26,789 bases of DNA. It comes from a bacterium. GTDB lineage: Bacteria; B130-G9. The stretch lies in contig JAGHCW010000136.1 in NCBI GenBank assembly GCA_021160245.1, positions 1-26,789 of the forward strand, given 5' to 3'. This document shows, in pieces, positions 18,601 through 25,374 of this stretch; positions within the stretch are counted from its first letter, which is position 1, and each line of letters opens with the position of its first letter. The notes under the pieces are model-generated. The model saw nothing but the letters and a program-made list of their open reading frames with translations, did not search any database and was not told the DNA's origin. The translations under genes and the position numbers were made by a program.

Positions 18601-21228
18601 AGCGAAGTTAGGCACCGTCTGAAAAGGCTCGAATATCGTTATGCCCGAAATCGCGTCGCCATTGCCGTCTCCGTCACCCGATGGACCGTCAATAGCGCCC
18701 CACCAGTTGTTTCGAGCGTCAATCACGGGCTGGGGTTGAAGGTTCACAACACCAAAATTTTCGTTGTTGACTATGTCGTTGGATTGAATAATCGGCATCG
18801 CGCCGTTCGGGTCGCTGAAACCTTCATCCGTCTCGCACAAGACACCATTGCGATTGCACATGATGCCGTTCTTGATTATCTGAGGAGATGACATCTTGCT
18901 GTGTGCGTAACAGTGGATACCAGCCTCCTCAAATAGCGTAATTATGTTGTGCTGGATAATCGGCGAACAGCTGTCAATGAGCAATGATGTCCCATACTTG
19001 AAGACACATTCTTCGACCTTGTTATTGTTGTTGTTCTCATACTTGATATGGCCCCAATCCCCGGGCCTCGGCATAGGCGTCGGGCCAGTCAGGAGAATCG
19101 AGCCACCTACCGTATCGTCGTTGAATGACGTGACGTAGATTCTGTCCCTGGACGTGCCGTCAAGGACAAGCTGCCCCTTAGCATAGATGCTCATGTCAGC
19201 AGCCATCTTGATTATCGTGCCCTGAGGCACCAGAACCGCAGCATCCTCGACCACGACTTCAAAGGGATCCCCCGACTCCGCAACACCGGACATGTCGTCG
19301 GCAACCACGATGGCAGTATTCGAATTCGACACAATCGCGAAGTGTGCGTCGCTCTTCGTATTCGGATAAAGACGGGAACCTGTAAGAACGTTTCTCTTCC
19401 AGTCCGCGCTCACATCGACCAAAATATCGTAAACACCCGTCAGCGCGTCGCTGGGCGAGATAGAGGTGGAAAGGCCTGTCAATCTGTAACCACCCGCGAT
19501 CACCACAGGATCTATGACGGCGTAGGGATAGTTATAGCCCGTTACATCATCCCAAGTCGCCCCCGCGCCTCGTATAGTTCCGCCTATTCCGACTGCGCGG
19601 TAGTAGTTGGTCGTCAGTTTGTTTCCTATATATTGGGGATCGCATGTTCCAAGAAGCGTGAGCGGAAAACCGTAGTTATGAGTCAGACTGTTGTCCTGGA
19701 GTATTGGCTCGCAAGGACCGAGATAGTCACTACCCGTCTCGAGGCATATTCCGCCACCTTCATAAAGACCAAGACTCGCGTCAACCACATGACCGCAATC
19801 GCTGATTACATTGCGAGAAATCTCAGGCCTTGCTGGGTCAGACTCAGCGTAGATGTAAAGGCCGTAAGAATAGTTGTTCGAGATGTGGTTGTTAATGAAC
19901 GCTGGAGAGCTCTGGTCGATCATCACATAGCGACCATAGCTGATGAAGCAGTTCGCAATCAGACATTCATCGCAGCATATCTTGAAGCAGCCCCAATCGC
20001 CGGCGGCCGGCATACTGGAACTGCCCGGAACTCGCAGACCAAAGACGTCATTATGCAGTGATGTAAGGTAATTTGGAGATGGACCGTCGTCCGAAGTCTC
20101 GATATTACCGAGAATCTCGAAGTTCGTCCCCTCCGCAAATTTAACCACACATCCCGGCGGCAACCTGAGACCGCACCCCGGCGAAATCGTTAGATCATCC
20201 AGAACAAGAAACGGAAGAGGCAGGAACTGATTTGAGGCAACTGCGCTATCGTCAACCTGTGGGAAGAAATAGTCTGTATATTCAAACTCCCCGCTCCCGT
20301 CTATCTGAATGCCGGGCTTTATGTAACCCTTCACGCCGATCGCGGAAACGAACGCGTCGTCGCCTTCTCGCTGGCGAATTATATTCCCATCGGGAAATGG
20401 GTTCACAAGCTGTCCATCCACGTCCAACATCACGGGCAACGTATTCTCAAACACAATTGGCAAGCCGCCTCGCGATACGTCAGGATCACTGCTCATGACG
20501 ATGTCGTTGAAGTTCACGATCGGCACGCTGAGGCCGTATGAATAAGGCGGTGTGTAGCAATATATGGCATTGCCAGCGTCGTACTGGTCGTTCATGTCCA
20601 AGTCCTGGTATTCCTCTTGACCAGGATCGAACTTCCCATTCTCGGGATTGTCATCGGTGTATGGCTCACCAATATCGACTATTGTGTTGCACTCCAATGT
20701 CGGGTTCACCAAAATATCGTGTGCCACAATCCGGAAGCCATAGCGGCTGAAGTTCTCAATGCGATTGCCAAAAAGATACGGAGAACAGTTCTCGATTTCT
20801 ATCGACTTCCCATAGCGGAAAGTACTGCTCTCAAACCGACAATCGTGATGATAGATGTGGATCGAGTTCCAGTCGCCGATTTCAGGCTGTCCCGAGCTCT
20901 CCTCCCAAGAGCCGTCAGGTGTGGAATCATCGTTAATCGATGTGAAAAGCGCCTCCTGCGCGATCAATACGCCCTCAACAAAAATGTCAACGTGGGCGCC
21001 GAGCTTCACAATCGTGCCCGGCATGATGGTCAACTTAACTCTATCAGTCAGATCATTCGGATTGACGTCATGAACGTAAAGATCACGCGTCAAGACAATC
21101 GGATTCTCACTTGGATCCCAAACCGTATCCTCTGTTATCTGGTATTTGGTCCACTCGCCGGCTTGGCAAAAGGCAAGGCCAACTAGAAAGATAAATACCG
21201 AGCAAATCGCAACTCGCCTGAATAGCAT
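15694..21228 (-). CDS. Giant exported protein: triplicated beta-helix-like modules plus eight-unit PQQ-type propeller
   Basis: 1,844 residues. The ATG at 21228 is preceded by GGAGGAG and opens a clear Sec signal peptide (LFRRVAICSVFIFLVGLAFCQA). Three modules of about 120-170 residues follow, near 63-177, 345-480 and 663-833. Each runs: a PGT/PGC..VK strand, ...TS.NDD/HND..., GDW, C.F.YG, SP.I..N.I. Module 3 ends with NNWWG...GP, typical of NosD-like beta-helices. Between 1 and 2 is an Asp-rich, EF-hand-like segment (NGKFDPG...DLDMNDQYDAG). Ig-like domains follow (about 880-1130), then eight ~40-residue PQQ-like repeats (about 1135-1455) of the W....TG....SP...DG.VYFGS.D..LYA..DG type, then C-terminal Ig-like domains with DGLAGDGVY. 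No LPXTG or barrel anchor is seen. Probably a surface or secreted adhesin or matrix protein. Confidence 0.85.
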   Translation of the reverse strand: MLFRRVAICSVFIFLVGLAFCQAGEWTKYQITEDTVWDPSENPIVLTRDLYVHDVNPNDLTDRVKLTIMPGTIVKLGAHVDIFVEGVLIAQEALFTSINDDSTPDGSWEESSGQPEIGDWNSIHIYHHDCRFESSTFRYGKSIEIENCSPYLFGNRIENFSRYGFRIVAHDILVNPTLECNTIVDIGEPYTDDNPENGKFDPGQEEYQDLDMNDQYDAGNAIYCYTPPYSYGLSVPIVNFNDIVMSSDPDVSRGGLPIVFENTLPVMLDVDGQLVNPFPDGNIIRQREGDDAFVSAIGVKGYIKPGIQIDGSGEFEYTDYFFPQVDDSAVASNQFLPLPFLVLDDLTISPGCGLRLPPGCVVKFAEGTNFEILGNIETSDDGPSPNYLTSLHNDVFGLRVPGSSSMPAAGDWGCFKICCDECLIANCFISYGRYVMIDQSSPAFINNHISNNYSYGLYIYAESDPARPEISRNVISDCGHVVDASLGLYEGGGICLETGSDYLGPCEPILQDNSLTHNYGFPLTLLGTCDPQYIGNKLTTNYYRAVGIGGTIRGAGATWDDVTGYNYPYAVIDPVVIAGGYRLTGLSTSISPSDALTGVYDILVDVSADWKRNVLTGSRLYPNTKSDAHFAIVSNSNTAIVVADDMSGVAESGDPFEVVVEDAAVLVPQGTIIKMAADMSIYAKGQLVLDGTSRDRIYVTSFNDDTVGGSILLTGPTPMPRPGDWGHIKYENNNNNKVEECVFKYGTSLLIDSCSPIIQHNIITLFEEAGIHCYAHSKMSSPQIIKNGIMCNRNGVLCETDEGFSDPNGAMPIIQSNDIVNNENFGVVNLQPQPVIDARNNWWGAIDGPSGDGDGNGDAISGITIFEPFQTVPNFAIDPAPPVFGDIFPAPSSVDVSTNTIISASITDADSGVDPNTVSIRVNHTDGNGYVYVLKEGVDQNYNGGLIIRADSANGYRYSYIPGQPFASDRMICVRIEASDLELCPNTDQETFCFRTGDNIGLAFGQVTPDIGSTRTQFTYSVDFFDRDLVAPASALVYIDGSPRTMAVNAGDAWQGTFVYATSLKVGYHTFWFEFEGGSGAGIVRLPETGEVPVHYYGPTVLPDERGPAWPMFGHDPDHTACSPVSATSSPTLNWSFIAGDYIISSPVVDENNIVYFGSYDGNIYALNVDGTRKWVASTGDYVASTPALDENGCLFVGSGDESFYCYEPDGSLKWSYKTGGAVDSSPVIGIDGNVYFGCSDNYLYSMTPVGELRWRFETGSWITSSPAIWFDGTVFFGSDDHMLYAVRHDGNPRWSYDTGAVITSSPVVGPNATVYLGTYDNRILAINSDGTLKWRVYTDHTVHSSPALSDDGVLYVGSYDHKLYAIDAEAGTVNWTFETNSRIYTSPAIDGDGNIIFGSHDGNLYCLGKDGSLLWRFHDPQRTSAGYFIHSSPAIGPDGSVYFGSEEKFYALKDRAAQSRGPNFSNASFNSVGKSATRYEFKIHYYDENMNPPSVAKLVIGDSEYPLSLLEGDEANGFFGATVVLTPGDYNHYFVFADAASERWLYPSAGAIDGPKVSDPVHSNPPATHSMPPRVWMAGYYGTHISERFGGKFHVVAYCTDPDNDIAVVQLCYNGLPMVDLKDDGNSYDGLAGDGVYAYYSDVEAGSICSGNYTFEVIATDYEGNHSNVWPYVTIDDYPDFNPRAVATPSSSIMGSFADGAAYGETSKGGSLDINLQNYILDAIRGVRSREFLVSYPEILLAGFGGSNVDVNRGGQVQFNVIVNDPNGPTNVATVEATRREADTSIEFEGVQLDGLTSDGQRAIYGASCFIAGGERGHHVIEIAVVDKEGHKSTFFPYLSVVE
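16864..17826 (-). repeat. Eight tandem PQQ-type propeller repeats (protein level)
   Basis: Eight consecutive units of about 120 bp, each coding for one blade. Every unit begins at a Trp (W.F/W.Y) and contains SSP or STP and a V/I-Y/F-F/V-G-S or G-T-Y-D strand followed by L-Y-A/C. The DNA copies have diverged, so this is an old duplication inside the gene and not a recent tandem array. Confidence 0.85.
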
Positions 21229-21590
21229 CTGCGCTCCTCCATAATGTGACCGAACATCTTGCCCAAACAGCCCTAAACAGGCCCTGGTCAAGCGTGCCCA
21301 GCGTCAATATGCCGCTTCTGGAATAATGGTTCTATTGATCTATCTTTATTATAGCCACGTCTAACATACCTGTTTTTTCACGCCATTCAAGTCTTTTCTG
21401 AGGTGCAATCACCATCGAGAGAGCCGGCGAGGAGGAAAAACAACTCATCTCCAGCTCAATTCGCCGCAATCACAACCAGACCGAAGGGGGTGAACGATAC
21501 CTCTTGCATGAGCTCAAGCCTCAGGCGGGGCCAATCCCATCAGTCGCTTTCTCCCTTTCTCCCATCTCCATTCATATTCTAAGAATACAA
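21229..21590. other. Intergenic interval upstream of the surface-protein operon
   Basis: 362 bp. It holds GGAGGAG for the minus-strand surface protein, a perfect minus-strand -10 TATAAT (21353-21348) whose -35 is poor (AAAACA, 17 nt), and a nested inverted repeat at 21568-21599 that spans the stop codon of the nuclease-like gene. No coding sequence is supported here. Confidence 0.5.
21348..21376 (-). promoter_or_regulatory. Candidate promoter for the surface-protein/DUF2723 operon
   Basis: A perfect TATAAT on the minus strand (21353-21348) with a weak -35 (AAAACA, 21376-21371) at 17-nt spacing. The start near 21341 would leave a leader of about 110 nt. Confidence 0.4.
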
Positions 21591-21599
21591 TTAGAATGG
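21568..21599. repeat. Nested inverted repeat at the nuclease-like gene stop
   Basis: Outer arms CCATTC (21568-21573) and GAATGG (21594-21599) enclose ATTCT-A-AGAAT (21576-21586). The outer arm includes the last two codons of the minus-strand nuclease-like gene. It could help end transcription on either strand, but no T-tract follows. Confidence 0.3.
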
Positions 21600-22676
21600 A
21601 TGCCTTGAGCTTCCAAGAACCAATCGCCGCTCCATATCAAACGCTGCATACTGCCGAGAAAGCAAAGCCATCAGTTCCCGACCTATCGGAGTCAAGAAGG
21701 GGGCTTCGTCCGAGCGCATTCGTCTCTCTAAGAGTAGAAGCTCTGATGAATACTCCAAATACCAGCCAAAACTTGCCTTCCGTGACCCCGGAGACCATCG
21801 CATCTCGGCCGAACATAGAGAGACAAAACTCGCCAGAAGCTGCTCCCGCGAGCCGGGAGACGCCGCATCCGCCTCATCTACCGCCTTAAGAAGACAGAAC
21901 ATCCCAAACTTGTGGCCATTCGTGCAGCGGGCTCCAGCTATACCTGCAATCAGAAGACGTCTCTGTGTTTGATTGAGAGACCACAAGAACGACCTATCGA
22001 CGCTCTCTGAGTAACTCATCCCCAGCGAGGTTAGCCTCACCACTCCATCTTTCTGCTCCAGCAGCCCGAAACTCTTCCCGAATCGAACGAATAACCTCGC
22101 GCGATACTCAGGATTGCGAATCTGCCTCGGATTCTTCACGATGTTCGGGATGTTATTTATTATCTGTCTGAGAGTCGTGTGGTTCCCTCTGCCCATGAAA
22201 GCAAAAAAGCCATTTAGATATGACAGCCGAGCAAAGGCGTCCACTGGTGGCTTCGGACTGCAAAGCCCGAAAATCTCCTCATCACGAAACTCCAGAGCCG
22301 CAGCTCGCCTTAACATACTGCTAATGGTATATCGCGACCTATAAAGTGGTGGCATGTACCGAGGCAAGCCCGCCGGAAATCGCTCGGCAAAATGAGCGCC
22401 AATTACATTTGAGGCGCCGAGCCTATCGGTATAGTCGAGAACGTATCCGGCAAGGCGGTCGTGGTGGTCCTTGTCAGCAAGGCCCAGCTGTAATTCGATC
22501 AGGACGATACGTTTCCCTGAACGTTCTCTAAAAGCAAGATCAACACGCCCAGAATCGCACACATCCTCGCATCTATAGAGCTCAAGACCTGAAACCGGAA
22601 TCCGCCTCGCATTGAGCTGAGATTCGACTATCTTCGGAAACCTGGCAAAAAGGACCTGTAAACTGCGCTCGTCCAA
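21591..22676 (-). CDS. PD-(D/E)XK nuclease-like protein (DUF91/NucS-type core) with C-terminal winged-helix-like region
   Basis: 361 residues if it starts at the TTG 22676, where GAGGGG lies 11 nt upstream just after the queD stop. A longer start at 22799 would overlap queD by 105 bp and add non-conserved residues; the family-like segment begins right after the TTG (LDERSLQVLFARFPKIVE). The core reads GRVDLAF (Asp46), then IVLIELQLG (Glu61, Gln63), a D-x14-E-x-Q pattern, and a helix DRLAGYVLDYTDRLG as in DUF91/NucS proteins. Gln replaces the usual Lys, a variant known in some families. Around 220-250 is a winged-helix-like stretch (LFVRFGKSFGLLEQKDGVVRLTSLG). Probably acts on DNA in the cytoplasm; specificity unknown. 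Confidence 0.65.
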   Translation of the reverse strand: MDERSLQVLFARFPKIVESQLNARRIPVSGLELYRCEDVCDSGRVDLAFRERSGKRIVLIELQLGLADKDHHDRLAGYVLDYTDRLGASNVIGAHFAERFPAGLPRYMPPLYRSRYTISSMLRRAAALEFRDEEIFGLCSPKPPVDAFARLSYLNGFFAFMGRGNHTTLRQIINNIPNIVKNPRQIRNPEYRARLFVRFGKSFGLLEQKDGVVRLTSLGMSYSESVDRSFLWSLNQTQRRLLIAGIAGARCTNGHKFGMFCLLKAVDEADAASPGSREQLLASFVSLCSAEMRWSPGSRKASFGWYLEYSSELLLLERRMRSDEAPFLTPIGRELMALLSRQYAAFDMERRLVLGSSRHPF

Positions 22677-22693
22677 GATAGGATTGTCCCCTC

Positions 22694-23062
22694 TTACTCC
22701 CGATAAGTCGCGCAACAATTGGCGTTCTCCCAGACCGAGACCCGAGAAAGAGTGACGGGCATGTCCGAGATAGTCTCCTTGAGCGATCCGAATATCCAAT
22801 GTGCGATATTCTCAGAAGATGGATTTAGATTTATGAACGGGTTAATATCATTGAGGTTGTCGTGGTCGAGCTTGGTCAAAACCGACTCTAGGGCCTCTTT
22901 TAAGTCCTTGAAATCCAAAGCGAGCCCGATTGAGTTAAGCACAGAGGATTCGACAGTAATCTCCACAACCCAGTTGTGACCGTGGAGATGCTCGCACTTC
23001 CCTTCGTAGTCGCGAAGGCGGTGCGCCGCCGCAAAAGAACTTTTCACCGTTAGCTCGAACAT
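22694..23062 (-). CDS. queD: 6-carboxy-5,6,7,8-tetrahydropterin synthase (QueD)
   Basis: 122 residues; GGAGG stands 8 nt before the ATG. Zinc ligands are His14, His27 and His29 in AAAHRL and C23-x3-HGHNW; Cys23 is the catalytic thiol. DFKDLKEAL and LDHDNLND are the other family marks, the latter with the Asp-His pair. The enzyme converts dihydroneopterin triphosphate to CPH4, the second step toward preQ0 and queuosine or other 7-deazaguanines, in the cytoplasm. queC, queE and folE are not in the window. It sits between spoVG (56 nt upstream) and the nuclease-like gene that follows its stop. Confidence 0.93.
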   Translation of the reverse strand: MFELTVKSSFAAAHRLRDYEGKCEHLHGHNWVVEITVESSVLNSIGLALDFKDLKEALESVLTKLDHDNLNDINPFINLNPSSENIAHWIFGSLKETISDMPVTLSRVSVWENANCCATYRE

Positions 23063-23118
23063 CCCATATCCTCCAAGTCTCCTTGCAGTACTCGGACTGC
23101 ATTACCGTCATCCGAGTC

Positions 23119-23391
23119 CTAGTCCTTAGGATAGTATTCCCTGTACTTCGCAACAACCGCCTCGCGTATCTTCGCTTTAAGCTCGCTTGAGTTTGCCACG
23201 ACGGTTTGAACAAACTCACCAGAGGGTTTGGCTGAGGGATAGCCTACAAAAAGGGCCCCGTTTGGTTTCATCACGAGCTTGAAGCCCTTGACCAAAAGCT
23301 CGCTGCCGAATGTAACGTCTGCATAAGCCTGCACCTGGCTCGCGCCCTCCCGCGCCTCGAATGGATATATCCTCACGTCCGTAACTTCCAT
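23119..23391 (-). CDS. spoVG: SpoVG family nucleic-acid-binding regulator
   Basis: 90 residues, the usual SpoVG length. It opens MEVTDVRIYPF, as in the family, then YADVTFGSELLVKGFKLV and GALFVGYPSAKPSGEFVQ, the conserved FV-P-S strand pair, and ends AKIREAVVAKYREYYPKD. SpoVG proteins bind RNA and DNA and act as broad regulators; sporulation is not implied, since the gene occurs in spirochaetes and other non-sporeformers. There is no Shine-Dalgarno. A promoter ends 8 nt before the ATG, which suggests a leaderless message. It heads the spoVG-queD-nuclease run. Confidence 0.93.
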   Translation of the reverse strand: MEVTDVRIYPFEAREGASQVQAYADVTFGSELLVKGFKLVMKPNGALFVGYPSAKPSGEFVQTVVANSSELKAKIREAVVAKYREYYPKD

Positions 23392-23399
23392 AGTATCAA

Positions 23400-23428
23400 A
23401 TCTTACAAACTGCCCAACAACGCGTCAA
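23400..23428 (-). promoter_or_regulatory. Promoter giving a leaderless spoVG transcript
   Basis: Minus strand TTGACG (23428-23423), 17 nt, TAAGAT (23405-23400). Only 8 nt separate the -10 from the ATG at 23391, so transcription should start within about 0-2 nt of the start codon. Confidence 0.55.
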
Positions 23429-23821
23429 GCACGCCTGAATTGATTTTCTTAGACAATGGAAATGGGAAGACTGGCTGAGGAGATTCGTGTGATGCGTGAA
23501 ATCGCCGCTGAGACGGACGTTAAGTACTCCCTTTTCTCGCTTTGTCCCAATCTTGACGCTATCGCCGGCGGATGCTTTGGATTGAAGAGTCCGACGGATT
23601 CTCGGCGTCTGTCTCATAGTTCGTATTTGCTGTTTTGTGGGGACGGAGCTTGTCTTCGCCATCCAGATAATGAGCAGACACAAGGCCTGCCTCTTCTGTG
23701 ACATCTTCGTCGAAGGTCGATCTATGAGATAGCCTCTTTCATTCTTGTCATTGATGTGGCTACGAGTGGTTATATCGTAGGCTGGAAAGCCCATCCTTAC
23801 ACTCCAATCGGATTTTTCGGG
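23406..23821. other. Intergenic interval between divergent spoVG and lipoprotein genes
   Basis: About 416 bp with no supported gene. It carries the spoVG promoter at one end, a second copy of the hairpin repeat (23776-23803) and, just past its other end, the lipoprotein promoter. Frames on both strands translate to Ser/Thr/Arg-rich or Cys-rich stretches with no domain signature. Confidence 0.5.
23776..23803 (-). repeat. Dispersed hairpin repeat, copy 2
   Basis: Read on the minus strand it begins AGTGTAAGGATGGGCTTTCC and continues AGCCTACG, sharing the 14-nt core GGGCTTTCCAGCCT and the AGTGTA lead with 12198-12224. The outer stem is weaker here; the AGGCT/AGCCT pairing is kept. Confidence 0.55.
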
Positions 23822-23850
23822 TTGACATAGGTGGAATTATTTTCTAAGTT
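23822..23850 (+). promoter_or_regulatory. Candidate promoter for the lipoprotein gene
   Basis: A perfect TTGACA (23822-23827), 17 nt and TAAGTT (23845-23850), whose -10 is weak. The start would be near 23857, giving about 90 nt of leader before GTG 23946. Confidence 0.4.
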
Positions 23851-23945
23851 GTCTTACAGTGATAATAGCCACTCGTGTAAGAAGTGTTCCGACGCAACGG
23901 AAGTGGCGTCTGATGGGACATCAACAAGAAAGTTTGAGAGTGCTC

Positions 23946-24413
23946 GTGAACAGAAGAAAGCTTGTATCAGTATTGTCGTGCGCTTTTGTCGCGCTTGTGC
24001 TGACAGCGTGTGACTTTGAGCCGAGCTTTGATCCTCCCTTTTCGACTGTTCAGACCTATGTCTGGGCCTACAACCACAATGACGAGATACTTATGAAAGA
24101 GTGTGGGTATAGCGCGGATCTATGCAAGCAATTCAGAAACAAAATAGATGTCGATGTGGGTGAACCCAAATACGAAAAAGTGACGGATATAAGGGCAACG
24201 TTGCTATCCAAGGAATGGGCTCGCCCAAAGGCCACGATGAAAGCAACCAACGAACGAGCTCTTCTGACAGTCCTCTTCACATCCGATTCAAATCCAATAT
24301 TCAAAGTCAAAATTAAGCTATTGCTGGTATGGAGCCGACGAGCTTTTTCGCAGTTTGGACAGCCGGCGCGATGGCGGCTTATGCCACTTAAGGACGCCAA
24401 CGAGGAAGGCTAG
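23946..24413 (+). CDS. Lipoprotein of unknown function, possibly NTF2-like
   Basis: 155 residues from GTG 23946 (GAGAG about 6 nt upstream). The signal is NRRKLVSVLSCAFVALVLTAC, with a lipobox LTAC ending at Cys22, so signal peptidase II should cut and lipidate it. An in-frame GTG at 23859 would give an unusually long n-region and is less likely, though it lies 8 nt after a candidate -10. The mature part starts with a helix (STVQTYVWAYNHNDEIL) and then strands (KATMKATNERALLTVLFTSD, FKVKIKLLLVW, ARWRLMPLK). This order, helix then curved sheet ending in W-R-L, suggests an NTF2-like or DUF4878-type fold; that is inference. It is followed 48 nt later by another exported protein gene. Confidence 0.7.
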   Translation: MNRRKLVSVLSCAFVALVLTACDFEPSFDPPFSTVQTYVWAYNHNDEILMKECGYSADLCKQFRNKIDVDVGEPKYEKVTDIRATLLSKEWARPKATMKATNERALLTVLFTSDSNPIFKVKIKLLLVWSRRAFSQFGQPARWRLMPLKDANEEG

Positions 24414-24461
24414 CCGTTCAGATCAGACCAGAAATAAATGGGATAATTTAGGGAGCGCGCA

Positions 24462-25175
24462 ATGAGTAAGCATTTGTTTTCAATAGTATGTATCTCGGTC
24501 TTGACGCTATTCGCTACATCGCTTGCGCACGCCAACTGGTATGCGAAAGAGCGCACGGAAAGGGCCTCGGCTTTGATGTCTCACGGGTCGTTTGACGAGG
24601 CGATTAGGCTCTACAGGGAAGCGATTCTATCATACGAGAACTGCCAGAAAACGAAATATAGCCTGGACCGCACACCGATCTATTACAACCTAGCGCGAGC
24701 TTATTATCAGAAGATGCAGACCTTTCCTCTTCTCTCTCGCGGATATGAGTACTACTGGCAGCTCGGCCTCATGGCTGCCCAAAGGGCGACGGCGGCTCAA
24801 TACAAGAATCCCCACGTGAACCGGTACTTCAAGACAAGTCCATCTGAGTTGTTTGATATGAGCATGACCGCCGGCAGCAAGGAGATCCGCGCTTTCCTAA
24901 AAATGCGCAATCTTGTCCACGTCTTTCGAACGGCCAGGAAGATGTCGATGTTCAAAAACTGCACGAATCCGGGGCCATCACCTGCAAGCAATATTCTAAC
25001 AATCGGGCCAACCGAGTTCGCACCCGGCGGCGTCAAGTCTGCTCCTGGCAGCACGCGGATGCCCGATAAGAGAGAAATTCAGCCTCTTGGAGGACCTGGC
25101 ACAAAAGGAGCCGAGAATCAATCGCTCGAAAGAGCCCAAGAGCTCGGCGAAACAACCGCAAAAACGAACCACTGA
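24462..25175 (+). CDS. Exported TPR-like helical protein with proline/glycine-rich tail, unknown function
   Basis: 237 residues; AGGGAG 6 nt before the ATG. Sec signal peptide of about 24 residues (LFSIVCISVLTLFATSLAHA, cut before NW). Residues about 35-115 form TPR-like helix pairs: ASALMSHGSFDEAIRLYREAI and TPIYYNLARAYYQK. A further helical part ends near 165, and the last 70 residues (GPSPASN...GGPGTKG) are disordered and rich in Pro, Gly and Ser. Likely periplasmic and used for protein contacts. Probably co-transcribed with the lipoprotein gene; a joint envelope role is inference. I see no enzyme motif. Confidence 0.72.
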   Translation: MSKHLFSIVCISVLTLFATSLAHANWYAKERTERASALMSHGSFDEAIRLYREAILSYENCQKTKYSLDRTPIYYNLARAYYQKMQTFPLLSRGYEYYWQLGLMAAQRATAAQYKNPHVNRYFKTSPSELFDMSMTAGSKEIRAFLKMRNLVHVFRTARKMSMFKNCTNPGPSPASNILTIGPTEFAPGGVKSAPGSTRMPDKREIQPLGGPGTKGAENQSLERAQELGETTAKTNH

Positions 25176-25230
25176 AGAGTCTCTTTTTGTCGGCATCGGG
25201 TACTCCACCTAAACTACCTGAACGCTTAAT

Positions 25231-25252
25231 CCTCCGCGGGAGGCCATCTCCC
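25231..25252 (+). promoter_or_regulatory. Two mutually exclusive hairpins over a GGAGG element
   Basis: CCTCC-GCG-GGAGG (25231-25243) competes with GGGAG-GCCAT-CTCCC (25238-25252). Only one can form, and either would bury the GGAGG. It could set initiation at 25255. No aptamer is recognised. Confidence 0.25.
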
Positions 25253-25374
25253 GAATGCACTCCGCCGGCGAGAAGCAGAGAATATTCTGCTTATACGCTA
25301 ATCAGAACGACCCAGACGCGACTTGCGCGCCGGTACTCGGGCCGAAACTCATGATATCAAAGAGAATCCCCTAT

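Noticed and set aside
19342-20061. 239-codon plus-strand frame opposite the surface protein
   Set aside because: Antisense shadow of the beta-helix modules; no domain of its own.
23456-23701. 81-codon plus-strand frame in the same spacer
   Set aside because: No ribosome site, no recognisable motif, Cys/Ser-rich random-like composition.
23396-23794. 132-codon minus-strand frame preceded by GGAG
   Set aside because: Its first codons (ATG GGC TTT CCA GCC) are the dispersed hairpin repeat itself, it overlaps the spoVG promoter, and the translation is Ser/Thr/Arg-rich with no domain.
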